Shown here: positions 17,817-26,555 of the stretch, one piece after another
How positions within the stretch are numbered: the stretch's first letter is position 1
Layout: each line of letters begins with the position of its first letter
Source: Actibacterium sp.
GTDB lineage: Bacteria; Pseudomonadota; Alphaproteobacteria; Rhodobacterales; Rhodobacteraceae
Reading direction: 5' to 3'
Assembly: GCA_016278325.1 (NCBI GenBank)
Contig: JADQCB010000034.1
Coordinates: forward strand, 62,001-126,000
DNA length: 64,000 nucleotides
The notes under the pieces: generated by a model
Seen by the model: the letters and a program-made list of their open reading frames with translations, nothing else
Told to the model about the DNA's origin: nothing
The model's database searches: none
Position numbers and translations under genes: made by a program

Positions 17817-18284
17817 ATGCAGGACACATCCGTTCTGGAAAAGACCGAGCAGCGCGAAATCGTATCGTTCCGCGTCGCGGACCAGGATTTCTGCATAGAT
17901 ATCGGCCATGTCCGCGAGATCCGCGGCTGGAGCGAGACGACACCGCTGCCGCACACGCCGGAATATGTGAAAGGGCTTGTCAACCTGCGCGGCAACGTGA
18001 TCCCGGTCATCGACCTGGCGCATCGTCTCGGGCTGGGGCATACCGATCCCGGCGAGCGTCATGTGATCGTGATCACCGTGTGCGAAGAGCGCACTGCCGG
18101 TCTTCTGGTCGAGGCTGTATCGGATATCGTGACGGTGGACTGCGCCGAGATGAAACCGCCGCCCTCGCTCACCTCCAGTGCCGCCCGCGAAGTGGTCGAA
18201 GGGGTTTTCGTGATCCGCGAAAGTCTCGTGCGAATGATCGACCTCGCGCGCGTCCTGCCCAGCGAAGCCGAGGTCGCGGAATGA
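17817..18284 (+). CDS. cheW: Chemotaxis coupling protein CheW
   Basis: A 155-residue SH3-like scaffold that links receptors to CheA. The family core is present: REIVSFRVADQDFCIDI, VREIRGWSETTPLPHTPEYVKG (split here only by description), VNLRGNVIPVIDLA near residue 65, and GLLVEAVSDIV near 100. It is separated from cheA by 29 nt, the only real gap in the operon, and its stop overlaps the cheR start. Arrays of this CheW with CheA and the chemoreceptor at 35858-37711 are likely but inferred. Confidence 0.95.
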   Translation: MQDTSVLEKTEQREIVSFRVADQDFCIDIGHVREIRGWSETTPLPHTPEYVKGLVNLRGNVIPVIDLAHRLGLGHTDPGERHVIVITVCEERTAGLLVEAVSDIVTVDCAEMKPPPSLTSSAAREVVEGVFVIRESLVRMIDLARVLPSEAEVAE

Positions 18285-19180
18285 ACGCCCCATGCCTTTC
18301 GGCGCCGCCATCAACGAGCGGTCCACTTCTTTCCGAATCCGATTTCGCGGCGCTGGCCAGGGTAATCCATCTCGAGACCGGGATATTCATGCCACCCGGC
18401 AAACGGGCGCTGATGCAATCACGGCTCGCCAAGCGGCTTGCGGCACGCGGACTTGGGAGCTTCCGGGAATACCGCGAACTGGTTGAAAGCCGGTCGGACC
18501 CGGATGAGATCGGGCTGATGATTTCGGCCCTGACCACCAACATCACCCGGTTTTTCCGCGAGGGGCAGCATTTCGACGATCTGCGGGAAAAGGTTCTTCC
18601 CGGCTTGCTGGCCCAGGCCCGGGCCGGCGGTCGGATCCGGATGTGGTCGGCCGGCTGCTCGACCGGGGAGGAACCCTATAGCATGGCGCTGTCGGTTCTT
18701 GCGCTTTGCCCCGAGGCGCCGCGGCTGAATATCCGGATTCTTGCGACCGACCTGGATCCGGTTGTCATCGCGACGGCAAAGGCCGCTCGATACCCGGCGG
18801 CGGCATTGGCCAATCTTCCCGACGATGTCGCAACGGGCGCAAGCAGGCCCGACAAGGCCGATCCCGAGTTTGTCCGGATCCGCGAAGATGCACGCAAGCT
18901 GATCAGTTTTCGTGTTCTGAACCTGCTGCACGACTGGCCGTTCGGCGGCCAGTTCGACGTGATCATGTGTCGCAACGTCGTGATCTATTTCGACGCCGAA
19001 ACCCGGGATCGGCTGTGGACACGATTCGCCGCACTGCAACCTTCGGGCGCGCGGATCTATGTCGGTCATTCCGAGCGCATCGCCGGCGAGGTCGGCGCGC
19101 TTTACGTTCCAAGCGGGATCACCGCCTATACACGAACGGAAACGCCGCCCCCCGGCAGGGGAAGGAGCATCGCCAAATGA
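18281..19180 (+). CDS. cheR: Chemoreceptor methyltransferase CheR
   Basis: A 299-residue S-adenosylmethionine-dependent methyltransferase that methylates glutamates on chemoreceptors for adaptation. An N-terminal helical CheR_N domain (about 20-85) is followed by the SAM-binding domain with WSAGCSTGEEPYSMA near 127, ATDLDP near 160 and the FDVIMCRNVVIYF segment near 225. The ATG at 18281 overlaps the cheW stop (ATGA). The chemoreceptor elsewhere in the window ends in a pentapeptide of the kind bound by CheR beta-subdomains. Confidence 0.96.
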   Translation: MNAPCLSAPPSTSGPLLSESDFAALARVIHLETGIFMPPGKRALMQSRLAKRLAARGLGSFREYRELVESRSDPDEIGLMISALTTNITRFFREGQHFDDLREKVLPGLLAQARAGGRIRMWSAGCSTGEEPYSMALSVLALCPEAPRLNIRILATDLDPVVIATAKAARYPAAALANLPDDVATGASRPDKADPEFVRIREDARKLISFRVLNLLHDWPFGGQFDVIMCRNVVIYFDAETRDRLWTRFAALQPSGARIYVGHSERIAGEVGALYVPSGITAYTRTETPPPGRGRSIAK

Positions 19181-19563
19181 GCCTCAAGGACAACCTGCAC
19201 ATCATGGTCGTCGATGACATGTCAACCAGCCGGGGGTTGATTACCCAGGCGCTGGACGAACTGGGTATTCGAAATTACCTGACCGAGAATGACGGTGCGA
19301 CCGCTTTGAAGCGCCTTGCCGCCAAGCCGGTGCATCTGGTCCTGTCGGACTTCAACATGCCCGGGTTGGACGGTCTTCAGTTGCTTGACGCGCTGCGCCA
19401 GACCCAGTCGACGCAGAAGATCGGTTTCATTCTTGTCACCGGCCGCGCCGACAAGGACGTTCTGGATCGTGGCATCAAGCTTGGGATGAACAACTACATA
19501 AAGAAGCCATTCAGCACATTGGACATGAAGCAGTGTGTCGAACGGGTTGTGGGGCCATTGTGA
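19177..19563 (+). CDS. cheY: Single-domain response regulator, CheY-like (second copy)
   Basis: A 128-residue receiver. D13 and D14, phospho-acceptor D58 (LSDFNMPG), Thr in VTGRADK near 85 and Lys in IKKPFS near 108 are all present, so it should be phosphorylated by CheA. It differs clearly from the first CheY of the operon, so the two probably divide motor-binding and sink functions; the sequence does not say which is which. The start overlaps the cheR stop, with GGAAGGAG upstream. Confidence 0.93.
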   Translation: MSLKDNLHIMVVDDMSTSRGLITQALDELGIRNYLTENDGATALKRLAAKPVHLVLSDFNMPGLDGLQLLDALRQTQSTQKIGFILVTGRADKDVLDRGIKLGMNNYIKKPFSTLDMKQCVERVVGPL

Positions 19564-20231
19564 AATCGGCGCGCTTGCGGGGCGACCGGGCCGGAACCGA
19601 TGAAACGCGGCGCCATGACGGCGGGCCGGGGGGCGATGCCTTGCCGCTGATCTGCGTCGGGGCCTCGACCGGCGGGATCACGGCGCTGGAAAAGATCCTG
19701 CCCGGGCTTCCGGTCGACTGCCCCCCGACGCTGGTCGTGCAGCACATCCGCGGCGAATTCCTGCCCGGGCTGGTTGAGCGGATAGACAAGATGTGCCCGG
19801 CGCGGATCCGGATGGCCGAGGACGGCGCGTTGCTCGAACCCGGGTCGGTTCTCGTTGCGCCGGGAAATTCGGCGCATCTGGTCGTCGCCGGGCGCTCGCG
19901 GCATCACTGTCGCCTTCAGGAAGGTCCGCCGCGAAGCGGGCATATTCCATCTGTCGACGTGCTGTTCGAATCCGCGGCAAAAAGCGGTCTGCGCGTCACC
20001 GCGGCGCTTTTGACGGGCATGGGAAGGGACGGGGCCGAGGGGCTGGATGCGATCCGGCGCGCCGGCGGTCAGACGATCGCCCAGGATGAAGAAAGCTGCA
20101 CGGTCTACGGCATGCCCCGCGCAGCCGTGGAAATCGGCGCCGCCGACTATGTGGTGCCGTTGCGTCTGATCGGCGCGATGCTGTTCAGCCTGGCGACCGG
20201 CAGAATGCAAAGGACCGGAGCTGACCGATGA
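19560..20231 (+). CDS. cheB: CheB-type methylesterase domain without a receiver domain
   Basis: A 223-residue receptor methylesterase/deamidase. The catalytic triad is visible: S36 (GASTGG), H62 (VVQHIRG) and D157 (GMGRDG). Standard CheB is about 350 residues with an N-terminal receiver; here only about 28 residues precede the catalytic domain. I chose the GTG at 19560, which overlaps the cheY stop as GTGA and fits the coupling pattern of the operon. An in-frame GTG at 19533 is possible and still leaves no receiver. Control by phosphorylation must be absent or act in trans. Confidence 0.92.
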   Translation: MKSARLRGDRAGTDETRRHDGGPGGDALPLICVGASTGGITALEKILPGLPVDCPPTLVVQHIRGEFLPGLVERIDKMCPARIRMAEDGALLEPGSVLVAPGNSAHLVVAGRSRHHCRLQEGPPRSGHIPSVDVLFESAAKSGLRVTAALLTGMGRDGAEGLDAIRRAGGQTIAQDEESCTVYGMPRAAVEIGAADYVVPLRLIGAMLFSLATGRMQRTGADR

Positions 20232-20776
20232 GCGCGGAACAGAGCCGAGTGCTTCCCTTGATCCAGGGCGAATTTCGCATCTCGGACCGTCCCGATGACG
20301 TGATTACAACGATTCTCGGTTCCTGTATCGCGACCTGCCTGCACGATCCGGTTGCGCGCATTGGCGGTGCGAACCATTTTCTGGTTCCCGGCTGCGACAA
20401 GGATCAAGGAGAGGAGCTGCGCTTCGGGATCAATGCCATGGAACTGCTGATCAATTCCCTGATCCGGCGCGGCGCCGAGAAATCCCGGCTGACCGCAAAG
20501 GTGTTCGGCGGCGCCCGGATGACGGCGAAAGGAAGCAATATCGGCCTGGCGAATGCCGAATTCGCCATATGGTTTCTGGACAATGAAGGGATCGGTTGCG
20601 TCAGCCGCAGTATCGGCGGGAACCGCGGGCGAAAGCTGAAGTTCTGGCCGGAAAGCGGGCGGGTCAGCCAGATGTTCATGACCGACAGGATGACGGAAGC
20701 GGTCGTTCCACTGGTCGATGCCGGTGACACGGCCCGGCCGGCCGCGTCCGGCAGTGGCGATGTGACCTTTCTTTGA
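20228..20776 (+). CDS. cheD: Chemoreceptor glutamine deamidase CheD
   Basis: A 182-residue deamidase that converts receptor glutamines to glutamates. The catalytic Cys33 (LGSCIA) and His50 (NHF) have the 17-residue spacing seen in Thermotoga CheD, with Thr27 in the third position. KVFGGARM near 97 and GRKLKFWPESG near 140 are further family marks. It is the last gene of the operon and its start overlaps cheB (ATGA). With CheR and the receiver-less CheB it forms the adaptation module. Confidence 0.94.
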   Translation: MSAEQSRVLPLIQGEFRISDRPDDVITTILGSCIATCLHDPVARIGGANHFLVPGCDKDQGEELRFGINAMELLINSLIRRGAEKSRLTAKVFGGARMTAKGSNIGLANAEFAIWFLDNEGIGCVSRSIGGNRGRKLKFWPESGRVSQMFMTDRMTEAVVPLVDAGDTARPAASGSGDVTFL

Positions 20777-20927
20777 CCGGTCTTCCGGATTTTCGATGCA
20801 AAGGGCCGGTCGTGAAAAGGCCGCGCGATCCAACCGGACCGGGCCGTGGCGCGCCTTGATCGCCTGCGATCGGGGAATGTGCCATGCCCCGGCTTCGCCA
20901 ATGCGGTCCACGATGGCGCGCCCAGCG

Positions 20928-20951
20928 GGACGACGGATATTCACGTCGTCC
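20928..20951. other. Stem-loop between convergent cheD and dapB
   Basis: A perfect 8-bp inverted repeat, GGACGACG at 20928-20935 and CGTCGTCC at 20944-20951, with an 8-nt loop. No T-run follows on either strand. It may help end transcription from either side; the surrounding 20777-20986 shows no gene. Confidence 0.4.
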
Positions 20952-20986
20952 GGTCAGCCTTGGCCATCTGTTCGGGGATTGCGTTG

Positions 20987-21799
20987 TCAGAGGCCCAGCA
21001 CATCGATCATGTCGTATTCCCCGGGCTTGCGCCCCTGGCCCCAGAGCGCGGCCTTCAGCGCCCCGCGCGCAAAAATCTGCCGGTCGGTGGCGAGATGGCG
21101 CAATACGATCCGCTCGCCCTCGCCGGCAAAGATCACGTCATGTTCGCCGACGATATCGCCGCCACGGATCGCGGAATAACCGATATGCCCGCGTTCGCGC
21201 GGGCCCGTGATGCCGTCACGCCCGCGATCGGCGACCGCGTCATGGTCCACGCCCCGCCCCTCGGCCGCGGCGCGGCCCAGCATCAGCGCCGTGCCCGACG
21301 GCGCGTCGACCTTGTGGCGGTGATGCGCCTCGACCACCTCGATGTCGAAATCGGCATCCAGCGCGGCGGCCACCTTTCGCGTGAGCTGGACCAGCAGATT
21401 GACCCCGAGGCTCATGTTGCCGGCGCGGATCACGATGGCCTGGCGGGCGGCGGCCGCGATCTTGTCCAGATCGTCGTCGCCCAGCCCGGTGGTGCCGATC
21501 ACATGCACCATGCGGGCCTTGGCGGCCAGCGCGGCCAGTTCGACCGTCGCGCCGGGCGCGGTAAAGTCGATCACCGCCTGCGCCCGATCCATCGCCGCCG
21601 CCGGGTCGTCGGTCACGATGACGCCGGTTTTCTCGGCCCCCACCAGGTCACCCGCGTCGCGCCCGACCCATGCGTTGCCCGGCCGCTCGATCGCGCCGGT
21701 CAGTTGGGCGTCGCGGCTTTCCAGAACGGTCCGGATCAGCATCCGGCCCATCCGGCCCGAGGCACCTGCGATCACGATTCCGGGGCTGTCGGTCATCAT
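20987..21799 (-). CDS. dapB: 4-hydroxy-tetrahydrodipicolinate reductase
   Basis: A 270-residue NAD(P)H-dependent reductase of lysine and diaminopimelate synthesis. The Rossmann motif GASGRMGRM sits near residue 12, IGTTGL near 100, and the catalytic [16 protein letters not shown] near 150. A GGGAG lies 5 nt before the ATG at 21799 and 8 nt before a second ATG at 21796; either may be used. A candidate promoter lies at 21826-21854. The gene is divergent from rbfA. Confidence 0.96.
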   Translation of the reverse strand: MMTDSPGIVIAGASGRMGRMLIRTVLESRDAQLTGAIERPGNAWVGRDAGDLVGAEKTGVIVTDDPAAAMDRAQAVIDFTAPGATVELAALAAKARMVHVIGTTGLGDDDLDKIAAAARQAIVIRAGNMSLGVNLLVQLTRKVAAALDADFDIEVVEAHHRHKVDAPSGTALMLGRAAAEGRGVDHDAVADRGRDGITGPRERGHIGYSAIRGGDIVGEHDVIFAGEGERIVLRHLATDRQIFARGALKAALWGQGRKPGEYDMIDVLGL

Positions 21800-21825
21800 G
21801 GGCACTCCCTGCATCAGTTCGGCCC

Positions 21826-21854
21826 GGTTTAACCGAGGCGTGGCGCCTTGGCAA
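21826..21854 (-). promoter_or_regulatory. Candidate promoter for dapB
   Basis: On the minus strand TTGCCA (21854-21849), a 17-bp spacer and TAAACC (21831-21826), about 27 nt before the dapB start. It sits back to back with the rbfA promoter. Confidence 0.45.
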
Positions 21855-21861
21855 AGCCGGC

Positions 21862-21890
21862 TTGCGTCGGGCCTGCGCATCGCCTAGATG
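21862..21890 (+). promoter_or_regulatory. Candidate promoter for rbfA (leaderless)
   Basis: TTGCGT at 21862-21867, a 17-bp spacer, and TAGATG at 21885-21890. The ATG at 21897 lies exactly 6 nt after the -10, so transcription is predicted to start on the initiation codon. No ribosome-binding site is visible before rbfA. Confidence 0.5.
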
Positions 21891-21896
21891 CAGCCC

Positions 21897-22310
21897 ATGG
21901 CAAAAGGCAGGTTCAACAGCGGCTCCGGCCCGTCGCAACGGCAGCTTCGCGTGGGTGAGCTGATCCGTCGCACGCTGTCCGACGTGCTGGCGCGCGGCGA
22001 CGTGCACGACCCGGACCTGACCGGCATGTCGATCACGGTGGGCGAGGTCAGCGTCTCACCCGATCTGAAGGTGGCCACCGCCTTCGTCCTGCCGTTGGGG
22101 GGGCAGGGGGCAGACGTGGCGCTGGAGGCGCTGCGCCGCAACAAGGGCGAACTTCGGCGCGTGATATCGAAAACCCTGACGCTGAAATTCGCGCCGGACC
22201 TGCGGTTCGAGATGGACGAGACCTTCGACCGGATGGACGAGACACGCCGCCTGTTCGCACAGGAAAACGTGCGCCGCGACATAGAGGATGACGGGGATGA
22301 CGCGGGCTGA
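21897..22310 (+). CDS. rbfA: Ribosome-binding factor A
   Basis: A 137-residue KH-like protein that assists late 30S maturation and 16S rRNA 5' processing. The N-terminal [18 protein letters not shown] and the central [19 protein letters not shown]-like segment (near residues 40-60) are family marks, as is [14 protein letters not shown] near the C-terminus. The ATG at 21897 is chosen over 21888 because it fits the leaderless promoter spacing and typical family starts. The last 14 bp overlap the following DUF2233 gene. Confidence 0.92.
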   Translation: MAKGRFNSGSGPSQRQLRVGELIRRTLSDVLARGDVHDPDLTGMSITVGEVSVSPDLKVATAFVLPLGGQGADVALEALRRNKGELRRVISKTLTLKFAPDLRFEMDETFDRMDETRRLFAQENVRRDIEDDGDDAG

Positions 22311-23040
22311 TTGCCTTGGCGTCGCCCTGGTCCTTGCGCTGATGCCCGCGGTGGCGCAGGCGGATTGTTCCGAAATCACCTTTGACGAGACCCCCTATAC
22401 CATCTGCGGGGTTGATCCGGCTCGGGCGGATTTGCGGCTGTTCCGCCTGACCGAGGATGGCTCGGTCATCGGCAGCTTCGAGCGGCTGGAGGCCAGCCTT
22501 GCCGAGAAGGGGTTGCGCCCGACCTTCGCGATGAATGCCGGCATGTACCATGCCGACCGCGACCCGGTTGGCCTTTACATCGAAGACGGAAAACAGCAGC
22601 AGCGCGCGATTGCATCGGACGGCCCGGGCAATTTCGGGATGCTGCCCAACGGGGTGCTCTGCATCACCGACCAGTCCGCGCGGGTGATCGAGACGCTGAC
22701 CTATCAGGCCGACCGGCCCGATTGCCGCTTTGCCACGCAATCCGGCCCGATGCTGGTGATCGACGGGGCGCTTCACCCGCGGTTCTTGCCGGATGGCCGG
22801 TCGAAAAAGATCCGCAATGGCGTCGGCGTGGATGGCGCGGGCAAGGCGTGGTTCGCCATATCCGACAGGCCGGTCAATTTTCACGAATTCGCCCGGCTTT
22901 TCCGCGACCGGCTTGGCACACCGAACGCCCTGTTCCTGGACGGGGACGTGTCGCGCCTTTATGCCCCCGCGCTTGGCCGGAACGATGGCGGCTGGCCGAT
23001 GGGGCCGATCGTGGCCACGGTGGTGCCGCTGGACCGTTGA
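22297..23040 (+). CDS. Exported DUF2233/phosphodiester-glycosidase-like protein
   Basis: A 247-residue protein with a Sec-type signal peptide (hydrophobic residues 7-20, cleavage near AQA-DC). The mature part has the DUF2233 pattern: FAMNAGMYH near 72, PVGLYIEDG near 85, NGVLC near 110, [10 protein letters not shown] near 147, NGVGVD near 170 and [11 protein letters not shown] near 210. The family includes the catalytic domain of the mammalian N-acetylglucosamine-1-phosphodiester glycosidase, so a periplasmic sugar-phosphodiester hydrolase is plausible. The ATG at 22297 has GAGGA about 9 nt upstream. It sits between rbfA and truB. Confidence 0.83.
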   Translation: MTRADCLGVALVLALMPAVAQADCSEITFDETPYTICGVDPARADLRLFRLTEDGSVIGSFERLEASLAEKGLRPTFAMNAGMYHADRDPVGLYIEDGKQQQRAIASDGPGNFGMLPNGVLCITDQSARVIETLTYQADRPDCRFATQSGPMLVIDGALHPRFLPDGRSKKIRNGVGVDGAGKAWFAISDRPVNFHEFARLFRDRLGTPNALFLDGDVSRLYAPALGRNDGGWPMGPIVATVVPLDR

Positions 23041-23065
23041 CGGCGCGCCGCGGCTTCGCTAGCAG
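23037..23065 (+). promoter_or_regulatory. Candidate promoter for truB
   Basis: TTGACG at 23037-23042 (overlapping the stop codon of the DUF2233 gene), a 17-bp spacer, and TAGCAG at 23060-23065. The truB ATG lies 33 nt further on with a GGAG between. Confidence 0.5.
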
Positions 23066-23097
23066 GCATGCTTCACGCACAAACACGGAGACATTGC

Positions 23098-24003
23098 ATG
23101 GGCCGCAGCCGAAAGGGACGCGACATTTCGGGCTGGCTGGTGGTGGACAAACCTGCCGGGCTGACCTCCAACGCGGTGGTGAACAAGGTGCGCTGGGCCT
23201 TCGGGGCCAGGAAGGCGGGTCATGCCGGCACCCTGGACCCCGAAGCGACCGGGGTGCTGGCGGTGGCGCTGGGCGAAGCGACCAAGACCGTTCCCTTCGT
23301 CACCGACGCGCTGAAGGCCTATCGCTTTACCGCGCGGCTGGGTCTGGCGACCAATACCGACGATGCCGAGGGCGAGGTGATCGCCCGGAGCGACACGCGC
23401 CCGACGGATGATGAAATCCGCGCGGCCTTGCCGCGATTCACCGGAGAGATCATGCAGGTGCCGCCGAAATTCTCGGCCGTCAAGATCGACGGGGAACGCG
23501 CCTACAAGCGCGCCCGGGCCGACGAGGATTTCGAAATCGCGGCGCGCCCGCTCTTTGTCGAAAGCCTGGAGCTGGTCGCGCGCCCCGATGCCGACCATAT
23601 CGTGCTGGAAATGGTCTGCGGAAAGGGCGGGTATGTTCGCGCCATTGCCCGCGATCTGGGTGCGGCGCTGGGCTGCCACGGGCATGTGACCCGGCTGCGC
23701 CGCATCTGGTCGGGGCCGTTCGACGCCGAGGACGGGGTCGGCATGGACCTGATCGAGAAACTGGCCGGCACGCCGGAGCTGGACGCTTTCCTGCGCCCGG
23801 TGGAAGACGGGCTGGCAGACCTGCCCGAACTGCGCACCACCCCCGAAAGTGCCGCGCGCCTGCGCCATGGCAATCCGGCGATGGTGATCACCTCGGATGC
23901 CGAATATGGCGAAGAGGCCTGGGCCTCGCTTGGCGGCAAGGCGGTGGCGGTCGGAATCTACTGCGCCGGCGAATTGCATCCGCACCGGGTCTTCAATCAC
24001 TGA
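23098..24003 (+). CDS. truB: tRNA pseudouridine(55) synthase TruB
   Basis: A 301-residue enzyme that makes pseudouridine 55 in the T-loop of tRNAs. The catalytic Asp is D47 in [13 protein letters not shown]. The KPAGLTSN segment near residue 18, YRFTARLG near 78, [20 protein letters not shown] near 120 and [13 protein letters not shown] near 178 are conserved. The ATG at 23098 has GGAG about 10 nt upstream; an in-frame ATG at 23068 lacks one. A C-terminal PUA-like stretch completes the fold. Confidence 0.96.
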   Translation: MGRSRKGRDISGWLVVDKPAGLTSNAVVNKVRWAFGARKAGHAGTLDPEATGVLAVALGEATKTVPFVTDALKAYRFTARLGLATNTDDAEGEVIARSDTRPTDDEIRAALPRFTGEIMQVPPKFSAVKIDGERAYKRARADEDFEIAARPLFVESLELVARPDADHIVLEMVCGKGGYVRAIARDLGAALGCHGHVTRLRRIWSGPFDAEDGVGMDLIEKLAGTPELDAFLRPVEDGLADLPELRTTPESAARLRHGNPAMVITSDAEYGEEAWASLGGKAVAVGIYCAGELHPHRVFNH

Positions 24004-24099
24004 GAGCGGCGCGGCGGCAGGCGCGCCCGATTATCTCGTTGCAACCGGGAACAGACGGCGCCAACATGGCGCTGAAATGTTCCTTGCCGCACAGATGCC

Positions 24100-24981
24100 A
24101 TGAGCTTTGAAAACTGGGATGAAATTCGCACGGCCTATCAGGTTGCGCGGATGGGGACGGTCAGCGGCGCGGCCGATGTGCTGGGTGTGCATCACGCCAC
24201 GGTGATACGCCACATCGATTCACTTGAGGGGCGCTTGGGTGTCAAGCTGTTCCAACGCCACGCCCGCGGGTATACGCCCACCGAGGCCGGGCTCGATCTT
24301 TTGCAGGTGGCCCAGACCACCGCCGATCAGTTCGACCAGCTGGTCGGGCGCATACACGGCGCGGGGGCCGCGATGACCGGCGAGCTCGTGGTCACCTCGG
24401 TCGATACCTTCGCGCCCCTGATCGTTCCGGTAATGGCCGATTTCCAGGTGGAGCATCCAGACCTGCGGATGCGCCTGATTTCCGACGCGCGCCTGTTCCG
24501 GCTGGAATATGGCGAGGCGCATGTCGCGATCCGGGCCGGTGCCAAGCCCGACGACCCCGACAATATCGTTCAGTCGCTGGCCGGTCACAAGGCCGCGCTC
24601 TATGCGCACAAGGATTATGTCGCGGCGCAGGGAATGCCCGAAACCGACGCGGATTTCGCCGATCATCGCTTTGTCGGTCCGGATGACGAAAACCATCGGG
24701 CCGGTTTCTTTCGCTGGCTGCGGGAAAACGTGCCGTCCGACCGGATCACGATGCGCGTCTCTGACATGCGCGATGGGTTCGTCGCGGTCGTCGCGGGGGC
24801 CGGGATCGGATTCCTGCCGGTCTGGCTGGCCCGGCAGACGCCGAATCTGGTCGAGATACGCCCCGCGCGCGAGGAGTGGAGCGTGCCGATGTGGCTGGTC
24901 ACCCATGTGGATCTGCACCGGACCGCCAAGGTGCAGACCTTCACCGCCGCGCTGAAGGAGGCCGCGAAGCAATGGCCCTGA
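24100..24981 (+). CDS. LysR-family transcriptional regulator
   Basis: A 293-residue regulator with an N-terminal winged helix-turn-helix (about 5-65; GTVSGAADVLGVHHATVIRHI, described here in two parts around the turn) and a C-terminal periplasmic-binding-like effector domain. The recognition helix region uses HHATV rather than the commoner TQPAVS. It overlaps the following EamA exporter gene by 10 bp on the same strand. LysR genes are usually divergent from their target, so this co-directional overlap suggests that it controls its own unit. The ligand is unknown. Confidence 0.9.
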   Translation: MSFENWDEIRTAYQVARMGTVSGAADVLGVHHATVIRHIDSLEGRLGVKLFQRHARGYTPTEAGLDLLQVAQTTADQFDQLVGRIHGAGAAMTGELVVTSVDTFAPLIVPVMADFQVEHPDLRMRLISDARLFRLEYGEAHVAIRAGAKPDDPDNIVQSLAGHKAALYAHKDYVAAQGMPETDADFADHRFVGPDDENHRAGFFRWLRENVPSDRITMRVSDMRDGFVAVVAGAGIGFLPVWLARQTPNLVEIRPAREEWSVPMWLVTHVDLHRTAKVQTFTAALKEAAKQWP

Positions 24982-25901
24982 CCGCGCTGAGCCCGGCGGC
25001 ACGCGGCCACCTGGCGATGCTGACCTTCTCGGCCCTGGTCGCGGGGTCGTTCAGCTTCGGCAGCCTGATCGCCAACCGGATCGACCCGGTGGCGCTGACG
25101 GCGGTGCGCTTTGCCATCGCCAGCGCGCTGATCGGCGCGGCGGCCGTGCTGGGGCCGGGGCTGCGCCGCGCACATTTCGTGGCGCCCTGGCGGTATCTGG
25201 TGTTGGGCGGGCTGTTCGGCACCTATTTCGTTCTGATGTTCGAGGGGTTGAAAACCGCGCCGCCGGTCTCGACCGCGGCGGTGTTCACACTGACCCCGGT
25301 CATGAGCGCGCTGTTCGGCTGGATGCTGCTGCGCCAGATCACCACGCCGCGCATGGCGCTTGCCCTGGTGGTCGGCGGGGCCGGGGCGCTCTGGGTCATC
25401 TTCCGCGCCGATCTCGGCAACCTGCTGGCCTTTGACATCGGCCGGGGCGAAGCGATCTATTTCGTCGGCTGTATCGCCCATGCGGCCTTTACCCCGCTGC
25501 TGAAAGTCCTGAACCGGGGCGAGCCGCCGCTGGTGTTCAACTTCGGCACGATGCTGGCCGTGGTGGCCCTGCTGTGCATCTATGGCGGTCCGACCATCCT
25601 GGCGGCGGATTGGTCGCTGCTGGGGCTGCGCGGCTGGCTGATCGTGGCCTATCTTGCGATCTTCGCCAGCGCCACGACCTTTCTTCTGCTGCGCTATTCC
25701 TCGCAGCACCTGCCGGCGGCGAAGGTCATGGCCTATACCTATCTCACGCCGACATGGGTCATCGGCTGGGAAATCGTCCTGGGGCACACGGTGCCCAACG
25801 GGCTGGTCCTGGTCGGGGTGGTGATGACCATGGGCGCGTTGTGGCTGTTGCTGAAGGACGAGGAAAAGCCGGCGCCGGGGCGTGCCTCGGCAGCGCGTTG
25901 A
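24972..25901 (+). CDS. EamA/DMT-family exporter
   Basis: A 309-residue ten-helix drug/metabolite transporter with two EamA repeats (about 13-145 and 160-295). Members export amino acids, purines or other metabolites. The PPVSTAAVFTLTPVMSALFG segment near residue 97 ends the first repeat, and AYTYLTPTWVIGWE near 258 the second. The ATG at 24972 overlaps the LysR gene by 10 bp. The substrate cannot be read from the sequence. Confidence 0.9.
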   Translation: MALTALSPAARGHLAMLTFSALVAGSFSFGSLIANRIDPVALTAVRFAIASALIGAAAVLGPGLRRAHFVAPWRYLVLGGLFGTYFVLMFEGLKTAPPVSTAAVFTLTPVMSALFGWMLLRQITTPRMALALVVGGAGALWVIFRADLGNLLAFDIGRGEAIYFVGCIAHAAFTPLLKVLNRGEPPLVFNFGTMLAVVALLCIYGGPTILAADWSLLGLRGWLIVAYLAIFASATTFLLLRYSSQHLPAAKVMAYTYLTPTWVIGWEIVLGHTVPNGLVLVGVVMTMGALWLLLKDEEKPAPGRASAAR

Positions 25902-26002
25902 GGGCGCGCGCCGGATCGGCCTGTGCCGGGTCCATGCGACCGGCCCCGCGACGCGGCGCCGGAATCCGGACGGGAAAAGGGTGGGATGGATCCCGAGACG
26001 CG

Positions 26003-26338
26003 CTAATCGGGTACGCCATCGCGCAATTCGCGCTCCAGGAATCTTTCGAACGCATCAAGGTTGATCGCCTCGAACTGGCCGAAGCCCTGCATCCAGATCG
26101 AGGCGTCGCGCAGCGCGTCTGGCTCCAGCTTGCACCATTTGACCCGGCCGTGCCGCTCCTGGCTGACAAGCCCGGCCCGAGTGAGAATGCCCAGATGCTT
26201 GGAAATCGCCGCCAGCGACATCTCGAACGGCTCGGCCACGTCGGTAACCGCCATGTCGTCCTCAAGCAGCATTGCCAGGATCGCGCGGCGCGTGGGGTCG
26301 GCCAGCGCGGCGAACACGGTATCCAGATGATCGTCCAT
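26003..26338 (-). CDS. ArsR-family transcriptional regulator
   Basis: A 111-residue winged helix-turn-helix repressor. ADPTRRAILAML near residue 10, EPFEMSLAAISKHLGILTRA (35-55, recognition helix AAISKHL) and the wing VSQERHGRVKWCKLEP are typical. No obvious metal-binding Cys pair is present, so it may sense something other than a metal. The ATG at 26338 lies 6 nt after a candidate -10, and a 6-bp inverted repeat overlaps the -35, which suggests a leaderless, autoregulated mRNA. Longer in-frame starts up to 26488 cross this promoter. Confidence 0.88.
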   Translation of the reverse strand: MDDHLDTVFAALADPTRRAILAMLLEDDMAVTDVAEPFEMSLAAISKHLGILTRAGLVSQERHGRVKWCKLEPDALRDASIWMQGFGQFEAINLDAFERFLERELRDGVPD

Positions 26339-26344
26339 GCTGCG

Positions 26345-26385
26345 GCTATGCGCCCGGCCCGGCGCATCGTCAACCTTTCGGTTGA
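26345..26385 (-). promoter_or_regulatory. Candidate arsR promoter with palindromic operator
   Basis: On the minus strand TTGACG (26373-26368), 17 bp, CATAGC (26350-26345), then 6 nt to the ATG. An inverted repeat TCAACC-TTTC-GGTTGA at 26370-26385 overlaps the -35, placed as an autorepression operator would be. Confidence 0.45.
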
Positions 26386-26497
26386 ATATGGCCTTGCGCC
26401 CCGCCACGGCCCCGGCGGCGACCGCCCTTTGGCGGATGCGTTCAATTAATGAGCAAAAACAACGCATTGGATGCCCAGCGGTCGACATTTATCCGGC

Positions 26498-26526
26498 TTG
26501 ACTCGGGGCACACCCCTATCTAGGTT
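26498..26526 (+). promoter_or_regulatory. Candidate promoter of the F0 ATP synthase operon
   Basis: TTGACT at 26498-26503, a 17-bp spacer and TAGGTT at 26521-26526. It is followed by GAGGGGG (26541-26547) and the atpI ATG at 26556, which gives a leader of about 22 nt. Confidence 0.55.
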
Positions 26527-26555
26527 CGCCGCGACTGTCCGAGGGGGCCTTGGTC

